In this document: one piece after another, positions 9,124 through 17,683 of the stretch
Numbering within the stretch: position 1 is the first letter of the stretch
Layout: every line of letters starts with the position of its first letter
Source: Bizionia saleffrena
GTDB taxonomy: Bacteria; Bacteroidota; Bacteroidia; Flavobacteriales; Flavobacteriaceae
DNA: 61,594 bases
NCBI RefSeq assembly: GCF_008086175.1
Contig: NZ_VSKM01000017.1
Span: forward strand, 1 to 61,594
Reading direction: 5' to 3'
Notes under the pieces: model-generated
The model's input: the letters and a program-made list of their open reading frames with translations, nothing else
What the model was told of the DNA's origin: nothing
The model's database searches: none
Position numbers and translations under genes: made by a program

Positions 9124-10389
9124 TTATTGTGTAGCGACGATTCTCATTAATTCGGTACACAATAGTGCGCCATAGGTTCCCACAACGTAACCAAAAACGG
9201 CTAAAAGAGCACCAACAGATGCTAGCGAAGGGTGGAAAGCAGCTGCTACAACTGGAGCCGATGCTGCGCCACCAACATTGGCTTGACTACCAACAGCCAA
9301 GAAAAAGTAAGGTGCTTTTATTAATTTAGCGACTAAAATTAAAAGGCCGGCGTGTATGGCCATCCAAACGATACCAATAAAGATTAATCCCGGGTTTTCA
9401 AATATTTTTCCTAAGTCCATTTTCATTCCAATAGTAGCGACTAGCACATAGATAAAAACACTCCCGATTTTACTGGCACCAGCACCTTCGTATTTTTTTA
9501 CTTTTGTAAAGGACAGTATTACACCAATAATGGTGGCAATAGAAATTAACCAAAAGAAACCACTTCCAAATGAGGACAAAGCACTTTTAGGATCACTTAC
9601 CGATTCGAAATTATTATTTAAGTACCCAGAAATTAAATCGGACCCTAAATGCGCAATACCTACGGCTACAAAAGCAATAGATAAAATAACCATAAGATCG
9701 GTTAGGGTAGGATTTCGCGTTATCTTGTCCGATAAATTCTGAACTTTTTCCTGTAAAGCATCAATAGCCGAGTTGTCAGCTTTTAACCATTTATCAATTT
9801 TTTTACGTTTACCAATTCCTAATAATAAAATGGCCATCCATATATTTGCGACGACGATATCTACCAATACCATTCCCCCATATAATTCTTGATTGTACTC
9901 ATAAATTTCTAACATTGCGGCTTGGTTTGCACCACCACCTATCCAGCTTCCTGCTAAGGTTGACAATCCACGCCAAACGGCATCGAAACCAGCACCTCCT
10001 ACTGTTTCTGGGGAAAATGTAGAAATTAATAAAATGGCTAAGGGGCCGCCAATGATAATACCAAAAGTTCCTGTTAAGAACATTATTAAGGCTTTAGGGC
10101 CTAAATTAAAGATTGCCTTTAAATCGATACTTATGGTAAATAAAACTAAAGAGGCAGGTAACAAATAACGACTAGCAATAAAGTAGGTCTGCGACGTATC
10201 GGCCGATATAATTCCTAAAGAATTGAAAACGGCAGGTAATAAGTAACACATTAAAAGTGCTGGAACGAACTTGTAAAAGGAGGTCCAGAATTTATTCTTT
10301 AAGTTTTCGGTATAAAAAACAACACCTAGACATAGCATTAAAATTCCAAAGACTATAGCATCGTTGCTAATTGGTAACGTGTTTTCCAT
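9124..10389 (-). CDS. DUF819 family integral membrane protein
   Basis: 421 residues with about 10-12 hydrophobic segments across its whole length. Family features seen: LMCYLLPAVFNSLGI near the N-terminus, glycine-rich GTFGIIIGGPLAI, the LAGSWIGGGANQAAM segment, and a mirrored second half ending GSQANVGGAASAPVVAAAFHP. The inverted two-half plan resembles transporters of the BASS/sodium symporter fold, so it is likely a permease; the substrate is unknown. The start at 10389 (MENTLPISNDAIVFG) is favoured because the first membrane segment begins soon after it. Confidence 0.8.
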   Translation of the reverse strand: MENTLPISNDAIVFGILMLCLGVVFYTENLKNKFWTSFYKFVPALLMCYLLPAVFNSLGIISADTSQTYFIASRYLLPASLVLFTISIDLKAIFNLGPKALIMFLTGTFGIIIGGPLAILLISTFSPETVGGAGFDAVWRGLSTLAGSWIGGGANQAAMLEIYEYNQELYGGMVLVDIVVANIWMAILLLGIGKRKKIDKWLKADNSAIDALQEKVQNLSDKITRNPTLTDLMVILSIAFVAVGIAHLGSDLISGYLNNNFESVSDPKSALSSFGSGFFWLISIATIIGVILSFTKVKKYEGAGASKIGSVFIYVLVATIGMKMDLGKIFENPGLIFIGIVWMAIHAGLLILVAKLIKAPYFFLAVGSQANVGGAASAPVVAAAFHPSLASVGALLAVFGYVVGTYGALLCTELMRIVATQ

Positions 10390-10728
10390 TTTTTAGTTTT
10401 AATTTCTCGCAAAATAGCGAATTTCTTCCTTAAAAAAAAGACTCCTTTCTGCTTTAAAAAGCGATAAAAACTAAACGTAACGATTTGTAGTATGTGTACC
10501 TGAAAGGCTGTCAAAATTAGTTCTATAACAGACACAATGTAATAAGTACTATTAAAGCTGTCGCCTTTTGTTAAATGTTTCTAAAAAAACAAGCGATAAA
10601 AGCACGTTGCTCGCTTTTGGCACGAAGATTGAAATAATGTTTTATGTAATTGCGTATGTCGACTATTTAAGAGTGTGGTTACTTTAAAATACGAGTCGTA
10701 ATTATCATATTTTTGGTTGGTTAGTATG
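10390..10728. other. Gap between DUF819 and hydrolase genes
   Basis: About 340 bases, AT-rich. A 60-codon leftward ORF overlaps the DUF819 start but has no supporting features. No RNA gene or repeat recognised. Confidence 0.5.
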
Positions 10729-10756
10729 AAAAAGCATCCTTTTTAGGGTGCTTTTT
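10729..10756 (-). terminator. Terminator of the alpha/beta hydrolase gene
   Basis: AAAAAGCATCC (10729-10739) pairs with GGGTGCTTTTT (10746-10756), one G-T pair; on the minus strand it abuts the stop codon and ends in a T run. Confidence 0.75.
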
Positions 10757-11680
10757 CTATTTTATAAAACTAATAATAGCTTCAAAAATCTCTGGCGATA
10801 AAGTACGTGCAGATTCGTTATACGATTTAGAATTTTCTAAAGTCCCCCCTTCAATAGTGACTAAAACGTGATTCATATTCTCAATAATTTGTAGTTTAGA
10901 TTGTGGTGCAGATAGGTGTAAAAGTTCTGCTTCCGCTTCTGTAACTTGTAAATCTTTAGTTCCGTTTATAATTAGAATAGGAATGTTTAATTTTTGTATC
11001 TCGGTTTGTGGATTATAGCTCATCCAATTCGAAATAAAAGGCTGTAAACCTTTATTAAAAAGGGCTTCTAAGGCCTTCGGGTACTCATCGGTAGTTTTTC
11101 CTTCTCTTAATACTACAAAAGTCTTCTCGGCCTCTTCCCTAAACATTGGTGCCGTTTTGGTGATTTGTTCTAGGATAACGCCATCTATACTTTGCCCAGC
11201 GCCAGCTAGCGATATAAAACCATCGGCTTTGTCTTTGGCGGCGACTAAACCCACTAAGCTGCCTTGACTATGGCCTGCAACATAAATGTGGTTAAAACGC
11301 GCTTCGTTTTTAAAGTAATCTAAAACTGAAATAGCATCAGTTATAAAATCTTTAAAAAGTATATTCTTGTCGATCTTGCCTTTTTTTATTTGGGTTACAA
11401 CGCGTTTGTCGTAACGAAATGTGGCAATATTTCTATTCGATAAACCAACGGCTAATTTTTTTAAAGCATTATTTTTTAGAAAATTCTGATTCCCATCTCT
11501 GTCCGTAGGGCCAGATCCGGCGATAATAATAACCAAATTTGGTTTTTCTATAGCATTGGGCACTAACAAAGTCCCTTCAATAAACTCATTTATAATAATT
11601 TCTTCGGAAAGGTTCGTGTTATCTTGTGCCATTACAACATTACTAATAAGTAAGAATAGAAGGATGAATTGAATTTTCAT
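10757..11680 (-). CDS. Secreted alpha/beta hydrolase
   Basis: 307 residues with a signal peptide (1-18, ending VMAQ), so exported to the periplasm or beyond. Seen: an oxyanion region GSGPTDRDGN (about 53-62), the nucleophile elbow GHSQGS (about 136-141), a late Asp in NGTKDLQV, and a His in ENMNHVL, together a complete Ser-Asp-His triad. This resembles the YqiA/BAAT-like hydrolases with a GSGP-x-DRDGN motif common in Bacteroidota. Substrate unknown (an ester or amide is likely). Confidence 0.85.
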   Translation of the reverse strand: MKIQFILLFLLISNVVMAQDNTNLSEEIIINEFIEGTLLVPNAIEKPNLVIIIAGSGPTDRDGNQNFLKNNALKKLAVGLSNRNIATFRYDKRVVTQIKKGKIDKNILFKDFITDAISVLDYFKNEARFNHIYVAGHSQGSLVGLVAAKDKADGFISLAGAGQSIDGVILEQITKTAPMFREEAEKTFVVLREGKTTDEYPKALEALFNKGLQPFISNWMSYNPQTEIQKLNIPILIINGTKDLQVTEAEAELLHLSAPQSKLQIIENMNHVLVTIEGGTLENSKSYNESARTLSPEIFEAIISFIK

Positions 11681-11740
11681 AGCTGAAAAATTAAAGTTTG
11701 AAATAGTATAATTTTGTTTTTAAATCGATGCGTTAATACA

Positions 11741-11748
11741 CAAATTTA
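11741..11748 (-). promoter_or_regulatory. Candidate -7 box for the alpha/beta hydrolase
   Basis: CAAATTTA on the plus strand reads TAAATTTG on the minus strand, 60 bases before the ATG. No matching upstream TTG. Confidence 0.4.
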
Positions 11749-11803
11749 AGTATAATTAGGTTAGAAATAACGGTGTGAACTTTAATTAGAAACTATTATA
11801 TAG

Positions 11804-11825
11804 CGATTAAAAGCGCTTTTAATCG
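11804..11825. repeat. Perfect 22-bp palindrome in intergenic DNA
   Basis: The half-site CGATTAAAAGC and its exact reverse complement abut at 11814/11815 without a spacer. It lies in the 370-bp gap (11681-12054) between two leftward genes, about 60-80 bases upstream of the candidate hydrolase promoter. It could be an operator or a cruciform; there is no T run after it. The rest of the gap shows nothing else. Confidence 0.6.
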
Positions 11826-12013
11826 GTTAATGTTAAAATAAAGTGTATTTCATCGAAATTTAAGGGGTTTAATCGTTAATCTTAAGGATTAGTTATATTT
11901 TCGAAGTGTACTAATAATACAAAAGTTAGTTCAATGGATTAATTAATTGATGTTTACAATTTTAAATACTATTTAGGCCCTAAATCTATTCAGAATAAAA
12001 ATTGTAAATAAAG

Positions 12014-12045
12014 AAAAACTGAGGTTGAGGGATCTCAGTTTTTTT
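12014..12045. terminator. Terminator of the AlkB/DoxX unit
   Basis: AAAAACTGAG (12014-12023) pairs with CTCAGTTTTT (12034-12043). It is usable from both sides and lies just beyond the stop of the leftward AlkB-like gene. Confidence 0.75.
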
Positions 12046-12054
12046 ATTTTTAGG

Positions 12055-12651
12055 CTATTCAACCACTCTGAAAGTCAAGTTTATTCTCGGGTTTATCTTT
12101 CGTTTTGTTTTCGCTATTTGATGTAACCAGTGGTGTTGTGTTTCACCTTGCATTAACAACAAACTGCCATTTTCTAACAGTAATTTATGTCGTAACTCTT
12201 TATGAGTTCTATGTTTTAAATGAAAAAACCGGGGCTGGCCAAAAGTTACCGATGCAATTACCGGATTTCTACCCAATTGTTTTTCATTATCGGCATGCCA
12301 GCCGTTACTATCTTCTCCGTCGCGATATAAATTAGCCAAACACGTAGTAAATTTAATATTGCAAACCCTTTCTATTTTTGATTTAATCTCTTTTAAAGTT
12401 GGTGTAAATGTCGAAGGGTGCATCGTAATATTGGAGTATTTTAACGAATTATTGTTCAATGCGAATAGAGCCGTTAGGCGCGGTTGTTTATGTGTTTTAC
12501 CAAAAACAGTGATGTCATCGTGCTGCCAATGGGTCGTATTTAATATGGAATGGTAATATTGTTGTGCTTCAGTTGCACTAAAAAAGTTAGGAAAATAACT
12601 AATTTCAGCATCTGGTAAATTAAGCCGTATTTCTTCTGAAGGAAACAACAT
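12055..12651 (-). CDS. AlkB-like 2-oxoglutarate/Fe(II) dioxygenase
   Basis: About 198 residues from the start chosen here (MLFPSEEIRLNLPDAE at 12651). The reading frame stays open to an upstream ATG at 12729, but that would overlap the DoxX gene by 73 bases and add residues with no AlkB similarity. Seen: WHADNEKQLG with the iron-binding HxD, a later His in TQHHWLH, and the C-terminal RINLTFR that binds 2-oxoglutarate (family pattern RxNxTxR). Known: these enzymes oxidatively remove alkyl groups from DNA or RNA bases. It follows the DoxX gene by 5 bases, so they share an operon. Confidence 0.88.
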   Translation of the reverse strand: MLFPSEEIRLNLPDAEISYFPNFFSATEAQQYYHSILNTTHWQHDDITVFGKTHKQPRLTALFALNNNSLKYSNITMHPSTFTPTLKEIKSKIERVCNIKFTTCLANLYRDGEDSNGWHADNEKQLGRNPVIASVTFGQPRFFHLKHRTHKELRHKLLLENGSLLLMQGETQHHWLHQIAKTKRKINPRINLTFRVVE

Positions 12652-12656
12652 CTGTT

Positions 12657-13016
12657 TTAAAATTGAAGGTACCAATACGCCCAATACATTAATCCGAATT
12701 GAAGCGGAAGACGTAAAATTAAAATCCATTTTGGAATTCCTGCCGACGCTTTTTCGCCTGAAAGCATATAAAAATGAACTAATAAAAATAGGGCCAGCAT
12801 CGCCATAATGCCGTAAATAGAAAGCTTTTTAAGCGCAGGAATGCACAGGCCAACGCCTAGAAGTATTTCGGCAATACCACTTAAACGCACCATTAATTTT
12901 GGTTTTGGTATATAGCGTGGCATAATACGTAAATACGCTTTAGGTTTTATAAAATGCATAATTCCAGCAAAAATATATACTGCCGCCATAAGGTAAAGAT
13001 GCCAAGGAAAAGTCAT
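12657..13016 (-). CDS. DoxX-like small membrane protein
   Basis: 119 residues with four hydrophobic segments. The order AAVYIFAGIMHFIKP, then RLSGIAEILLGVGL, is typical of the DoxX/MauE-like superfamily. No cofactor motif is visible. It is the first gene of a two-gene unit with the AlkB-like gene and is divergent from the VanX-like gene, with a shared 44-bp upstream region. Role unknown. Confidence 0.75.
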   Translation of the reverse strand: MTFPWHLYLMAAVYIFAGIMHFIKPKAYLRIMPRYIPKPKLMVRLSGIAEILLGVGLCIPALKKLSIYGIMAMLALFLLVHFYMLSGEKASAGIPKWILILRLPLQFGLMYWAYWYLQF

Positions 13017-13060
13017 AAGTTTTTATTTAATTCTCTAAATTAGCCTTTAAAATAGTAATC

Positions 13061-13726
13061 ATGAAAATTAGTGTCACTTTTTTTTTAGTCTTATTTATAA
13101 CTACTTCATTTGCACAACTGCCAGACGGTTTTGTGTATGTTAAAAACAGTATTCCAGATATTAAAGTAGAACTTAGGTATTGCTACGATAATAATTTTGT
13201 AGGCGAAAACGTGGACGGTTATATAGAAAATGTAGCTATTCTAACTAAAGAAGCTGCTATGGCTTTACAGAAAGTACAAGTAGAACTTAGAAAACAAGAT
13301 TTAAGTTTAAAAATCTACGATTCTTATAGACCACAACGTGCGGTAAACCATTTTGTACGTTGGGCAAAAGCGGTAAATGACACTATAATGAAATCGCAAT
13401 TTTATCCTAATGTAAACAAGCGCCATTTATTTAGTGCGGGTTATATTGCTTCAAAATCTAGACACAGTAGCGGTAGTACTTTGGACATTACAATTGTAGA
13501 CAACAAAACTGGCGAAGAGTTAGATATGGGATCGCCTTTCGATTTCTTTGGTAAGGAATCTTGGGTTGCCAATACGGAACTTGCTAAAAAACAATTGGAA
13601 AATCGTGGCCTTTTACAAAAACTAATGCTTGCCAATGGATTTAGAAATTACCCTAAAGAATGGTGGCATTTTACCTTACGAAATGAGCCCTACCGTAATC
13701 AGTACTTTGATTTTCCGGTGGAATAG
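13061..13726 (+). CDS. D-alanyl-D-alanine dipeptidase (VanX/DdpX-like, M15D)
   Basis: 221 residues with a signal peptide (1-19, ending FAQ), so periplasmic. The zinc and catalytic residues of the family are present: SRHSSGSTLD with His135 and Asp142, and KEWWHF with Glu200 and His203; YRPQ supplies the conserved Arg90. Known: it cleaves D-Ala-D-Ala from cell-wall turnover; in vancomycin-resistance clusters it is VanX, but no vanHA or vanRS neighbours are here, so a recycling role is more likely. Convergent with the M48 gene. Confidence 0.88.
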   Translation: MKISVTFFLVLFITTSFAQLPDGFVYVKNSIPDIKVELRYCYDNNFVGENVDGYIENVAILTKEAAMALQKVQVELRKQDLSLKIYDSYRPQRAVNHFVRWAKAVNDTIMKSQFYPNVNKRHLFSAGYIASKSRHSSGSTLDITIVDNKTGEELDMGSPFDFFGKESWVANTELAKKQLENRGLLQKLMLANGFRNYPKEWWHFTLRNEPYRNQYFDFPVE

Positions 13727-13752
13727 TTTAGAGTTGTAGAGTTGAGTCCTAA

Positions 13753-14988
13753 CTACCTTTTCCTCAAATTATTGATGCGTTCCAATAACGTTGGGTGCGA
13801 GTAATGCATAAACACATACGCAGGATGCGGTGTTAAATTACTTAAGCTGTTTTTAGATAATTTTTTAAGTCCGCTTATTAAAGGTTCGGCTTTATAAGTG
13901 TTTTTCGCAAAATTGTCTGCTTGATATTCAAACACTCTAGAAAACCAATTCATTATTAAACTGGTGAGTTCCGAAATCGGACTGTATAAAATACCAAAAG
14001 CGATTAATCCAATATGAAAACTCGGCGTAGCGACTCCTAAAGCGTCAGACAATAACGGATTTGAAATTAGCAAAGACATAATATATAAAGTAATACCTGT
14101 AAGCACTATGGAGGCAAATAGATTAAAAATGATATGTTTTTTCTTATAATGCCCGACTTCGTGTGCTAAAACAGCTACGATTTCTTCAGGGTCTAAATCG
14201 TTAATTAGTGTATCGTAAAGCGTCACTTGCTTCTGACTTCCAAATCCTGAAAAATAAGCATTGGCTTTAGTGCTTCGTTTAGAGCCGTCGATAACAAATA
14301 TTTTATCAAGATTGAAACCTACTGTTTTGGCGTAATTAGAAATCTGTGTGCGTAAATCACCGTCTACTAATGGTGATTGCTTATTGAATATTGGCACAAT
14401 TAAACGCGAATAAAACAAATTAGTAAATAGCATAAAGACCGTGATTAATAGCCAGGCATAAATCCAAAACAACTGTTCTGTTGTTTGATAAAACCACGTA
14501 AGAAGTGCTAAAATACCGCCACCCACAATAATGAGCATTAACCAACCTTTTAGCTTATCGACTATAAAGGTAAGCTTAGTTGTTTTGTTAAACCCAAAAC
14601 ATTCTTCAATTACAAAGGTTTTATAATAAGAGAAAGGTGTGGTTAAAATATCGCTACCCAACATAATAATTCCAAAGAAAATAAGGGTGATTATTATGGG
14701 GTTACCGGTCCATTGTTTAGCTAAAGAATCTACATACGCAAAGCCATCTAAAAAGAAAAAGGCTAGGGTAAGTACTAGCGAAAATGAAGAGGTTAGAAGC
14801 CCTAATCTATAATTGGTTTTCTTATAACGTTGCGATTTATTGTATTCGTCGTCGTCATAAACATCGCTTAATACCGCTGGAATGGCATCATTATAATGTT
14901 TGGCGTTTAAAGCGTCCAGCACTTTATCGATTATAAAACTGATAATTAATAAAGAAATAATGATATAAAATAGAAAAGTCGCAGTCAT
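13753..14988 (-). CDS. M48 family metalloprotease (Ste24/CAAX protease 1-like)
   Basis: 411 residues, the length of Ste24-type proteases rather than short HtpX. It has about seven membrane segments, the zinc motif HEVGHYKKKH (about residues 275-284), and a downstream Glu region EYQADNFA (about 362-369) that gives the third zinc ligand. The N-terminal half contains SYYKTFVIEECFGFNK, typical of the family. Known: integral membrane protease; in bacteria probably membrane protein quality control. It lies 26 bases from the convergent VanX-like gene. Confidence 0.88.
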   Translation of the reverse strand: MTATFLFYIIISLLIISFIIDKVLDALNAKHYNDAIPAVLSDVYDDDEYNKSQRYKKTNYRLGLLTSSFSLVLTLAFFFLDGFAYVDSLAKQWTGNPIIITLIFFGIIMLGSDILTTPFSYYKTFVIEECFGFNKTTKLTFIVDKLKGWLMLIIVGGGILALLTWFYQTTEQLFWIYAWLLITVFMLFTNLFYSRLIVPIFNKQSPLVDGDLRTQISNYAKTVGFNLDKIFVIDGSKRSTKANAYFSGFGSQKQVTLYDTLINDLDPEEIVAVLAHEVGHYKKKHIIFNLFASIVLTGITLYIMSLLISNPLLSDALGVATPSFHIGLIAFGILYSPISELTSLIMNWFSRVFEYQADNFAKNTYKAEPLISGLKKLSKNSLSNLTPHPAYVFMHYSHPTLLERINNLRKR

Positions 14989-15021
14989 TTAAGAATATTA
15001 TTGTAATTAATTTATTATTTG

Positions 15022-15029
15022 CAAAGATA
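15022..15029 (-). promoter_or_regulatory. Candidate -7 box for the M48 protease
   Basis: CAAAGATA (TATCTTTG on the minus strand) 33 bases before the ATG. No upstream TTG at the right spacing. Confidence 0.4.
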
Positions 15030-15073
15030 ATGAAAGTACATTTTGTTACCTTTAAAATCTTAACTAAACAGCT

Positions 15074-16453
15074 ATGAAAAAAAAGATACTTTTTATTTTC
15101 TTAATTATTTGTAATTACTCCTTTTCTCAATTAACCATAGATGATATAAATACGACGCAACAGCTTATACAAGATGAGTTGGTTGGTAATCCAAACTTTC
15201 CAATGTCTAACTTAGTTGTTAGTACAGGTGTAGATTTTGGTGAGGTAAATGGGGTCGCAACGTTTACGGCTAATGGAGCGGACATAGCTTTTGCTCAAGG
15301 TATAGTTTTAAGTACAGGGAATGTCTTGTCTATTCCTGGAGGAAATACAAGTGTATTAAGCGAAGGAACAAGTAATTGGCTCGGAGATTCAGATTTGGAA
15401 ATGATAACTGGGGTTTCAACATCTTTTAACGCGTCGGTTATTCAGTTTGATTTTTTAGCACAGGTTGAATCTATTAGTTTCGATTTTTTAATGGTGTCTG
15501 AAGAGTATGGTGTGTTTGAATGCTCGTATGCTGATACATTTGCAGTTATTCTAACTAGTCTAAACACTGGGGTTTCAGTGAATCTAGCTTTAGTACCTAA
15601 TACAACAACCCCAATTTCGATACTCAATGTCCGTGGTGGCGCCAACACCAGTTGTTCACCTGAAAACGAAGCTTATTTTCATCGTTATAATTACGAGGTG
15701 ACTAATGTTCCTGCTAATCCAGATTATATTCTTCCAGCAGACTCTCCTATAAATTTTAATGGTCAAACGGAAGTGTTCGAACTCACGGGTGATTTAGTTA
15801 TTGGCGATAATTATAGTTTTAAAATAGTTGTAGCAGATGCATCAGACTCTAGTTATGATAGTGCATTATTTGTGAAGAAGAATTCATTTGGAGCTATTCC
15901 TATTATGGAGCAAGAACCAGGGGATGTGGTTGTTGAAGATACCGATAATAACGGTTCTTCTGTTTTTAATTTACGGGATAACGAAACGCTAATGCTGGGA
16001 AGTGTTGATACTTCAATTTATACTTTTAATTTTAACTATTATCTTACACTACTTGACGCTGAAACTGGTGTTAATGCAATTTCTAATCCTGAAGCATACA
16101 CAAACACAGAAGATCCTGAAACAATATATGTTAGTATGGAAAATGCTTTTACAGGAAGACGGATAACCAATAGTTTTCGTATATCTACAGATTCTGCTTT
16201 GTTGAGTACGAAAAATTTCGAGTTGGAAGGTCTAGAAATATACCCAAATCCAGTAATCGATAAATTATTCATTACTAATACTAAAGCAATAATTAAAGTA
16301 GAAATTTACAATATGCATGGTCAGTTAATAGTGTCACAATTCTCTAATGACGACGCTGATTTAATTGTTGATTTCGAAAATTTGGCTAACGGATTGTATT
16401 TTTTAAAATTAGAATCGGATAAAGGAACGATCTATAAACGAATTTTAAAATAA
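15074..16453 (+). CDS. Choice-of-anchor L domain protein with T9SS type A sorting signal
   Basis: 459 residues. Signal peptide 1-18 (YSFSQ). The N-terminal half is the choice-of-anchor L domain: TQQLIQDELVG, GIVLSTGNV, IQFDFLAQVESISFDFLMVSEEYGVFE. An Ig-like spacer is followed by the type A T9SS signal: LEGLEIYPNPVIDKLFI, VEIYNMHGQL, GLYFLKL, ending KRILK. Known: such proteins are exported by T9SS and attached to, or released from, the cell surface. The ligand is unknown. It ends 8 bases from the convergent methyltransferase gene, with no hairpin between them. Confidence 0.88.
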   Translation: MKKKILFIFLIICNYSFSQLTIDDINTTQQLIQDELVGNPNFPMSNLVVSTGVDFGEVNGVATFTANGADIAFAQGIVLSTGNVLSIPGGNTSVLSEGTSNWLGDSDLEMITGVSTSFNASVIQFDFLAQVESISFDFLMVSEEYGVFECSYADTFAVILTSLNTGVSVNLALVPNTTTPISILNVRGGANTSCSPENEAYFHRYNYEVTNVPANPDYILPADSPINFNGQTEVFELTGDLVIGDNYSFKIVVADASDSSYDSALFVKKNSFGAIPIMEQEPGDVVVEDTDNNGSSVFNLRDNETLMLGSVDTSIYTFNFNYYLTLLDAETGVNAISNPEAYTNTEDPETIYVSMENAFTGRRITNSFRISTDSALLSTKNFELEGLEIYPNPVIDKLFITNTKAIIKVEIYNMHGQLIVSQFSNDDADLIVDFENLANGLYFLKLESDKGTIYKRILK

Positions 16454-16461
16454 CGTATTCT

Positions 16462-17262
16462 TTATTTGAAATCGCGTTGCCTCTTAGCTTCAAAAATTAG
16501 AATCCCTGCAGCCACAGAAACATTCATAGAATCTATTTCGCCTTGCATAGGGATAATAATATTCTGTTTAGAAGCCACACGCCAGGCTTCACTTAAACCA
16601 GTAGCTTCGGTGCCTACAACTATAGCTGTCGGAGTAGTGAAATTTTGAGTATGGTAAGCTACGGCATCTTGTAGAATAGCAGCGTAAATAGCTATATTTT
16701 CCGATTTTAAAAAAGCTATTATTTCGCTTGTTGTACCCGTAGCAATTTGGTTTGTAAATACACAGCCCACGCTAGAGCGAATAATATTAGGGTTGTATAC
16801 ATCGGTTTTTGGGTTGGCAATAATCACAGCATCGGCGTTGGCAGCATCGGCGGTACGTAAAATAGCACCAATATTACCAGGCTTTTCAGGTGCCTCAGCA
16901 ACAAGAATGAGTGGGTTTTTGTTATTAAATATTAATTTATCAATCGTATTTTCTTTACCTTTTGCAATGGCAATAATACCTTCAGTAGTTTCTCGATATG
17001 CTATTTTTTGATACACGTCTTTCGATATTTCAATGTACTGTGACGCCTTTAAGTCTGATTTCTCAAGTTGTTCTTTCGGAAATATGTCAGCATAATAAAA
17101 AATAGTTTCAATCGTATATTTGCCTTTTACAGCCAATTCAATTTCTCGAAGACCTTCAATAATAAATACACCCGATTTTTTACGTTCGCGAGATTTGTCT
17201 TTTAAGAGAAGAACCTGTTTTATTAATGCGTTTTGTACGCTGCTGATGTGTTTAATATCCAT
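16462..17262 (-). CDS. TrmH/SpoU family RNA 2'-O-methyltransferase
   Basis: 266 residues. An N-terminal RNA-binding substrate domain (QNALIKQVLLLKDKSRERKKSGVFIIEGLRE) is followed by the SPOUT knot with all three motifs: EKPGNIGAILRTADAA (motif 1), VVGTEATGLSEAW (motif 2) and IIPMQGEIDSMNVSVAAGILIFE (motif 3). Known: methylates a ribose 2'-OH on rRNA or tRNA using S-adenosylmethionine. The domain order fits the RlmB/TsnR-like group, but the target base cannot be told from sequence. Confidence 0.88.
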   Translation of the reverse strand: MDIKHISSVQNALIKQVLLLKDKSRERKKSGVFIIEGLREIELAVKGKYTIETIFYYADIFPKEQLEKSDLKASQYIEISKDVYQKIAYRETTEGIIAIAKGKENTIDKLIFNNKNPLILVAEAPEKPGNIGAILRTADAANADAVIIANPKTDVYNPNIIRSSVGCVFTNQIATGTTSEIIAFLKSENIAIYAAILQDAVAYHTQNFTTPTAIVVGTEATGLSEAWRVASKQNIIIPMQGEIDSMNVSVAAGILIFEAKRQRDFK

Positions 17263-17281
17263 TGCATTATAATTATAAACG

Positions 17282-17289
17282 CAAATTTA
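17282..17289 (-). promoter_or_regulatory. Candidate -7 box for the TrmH-family gene
   Basis: CAAATTTA (TAAATTTG on the minus strand) 19 bases before the ATG. Confidence 0.45.
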
Positions 17290-17619
17290 TGTTTTCTGTT
17301 TGAAATGGCTTAGTAATAACAATAATAATAACGCGCGCCCCTATTCTTGTCTGTTTTTCTAGTGTAAAGAAGTGTTAAACGACGTGCTAAAAGTAACTTC
17401 AAAAAAGGATGCGTCTTTAAAATATAGTAATGGCCTATATGAAAGAGTGTATTCGTATTAACCTTTCAAATTAAAAAATTTTAAGGATGTAGTTGGGAAG
17501 TTTTTCTAACAAAGCCGATCTTTTTTTTAGAATAGTTAGAATCAAGTTTTAGTTCTTGGTTCTAAAAATAAAACGGTCTCCTGTCTTTATATTAAACCCT
17601 AATGATATAAAAATATAGA
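17290..17619. other. Gap with a stem-loop of unknown role
   Basis: No gene is visible between the divergent methyltransferase and DUF6503 genes. At 17536-17565 an 11-bp stem (TTAGAATCAAG with CTTGGTTCTAA, one G-T pair, 8-base loop) can form; it is not followed by a T run on either strand, so it is not an obvious terminator. Confidence 0.5.
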
Positions 17620-17627
17620 TAATTTTG
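17620..17627 (+). promoter_or_regulatory. Candidate -7 box for the DUF6503 lipoprotein
   Basis: TAATTTTG, 56 bases before the ATG at 17684. Confidence 0.4.
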
Positions 17628-17683
17628 TAATGTTAAGTTCGTGCTTTCGACAACCTACATTAATAATTAAGAAAGATTAAAGT

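Noticed and set aside
10353-10535. A 60-codon leftward ORF upstream of the DUF819 gene
   Set aside because: It overlaps the DUF819 start, has no recognisable motif, and no promoter box of its own.
12652-12729. N-terminal extension of the AlkB-like protein
   Set aside because: It would overlap the DoxX gene and adds residues without family similarity; the Met at 12651 fits the family and the 5-base gap.
13061-13726. Vancomycin-resistance VanX
   Set aside because: The catalytic motif is VanX-like, but no vanH, vanA or vanRS genes are near and the protein has a signal peptide; a cell-wall recycling dipeptidase is simpler.
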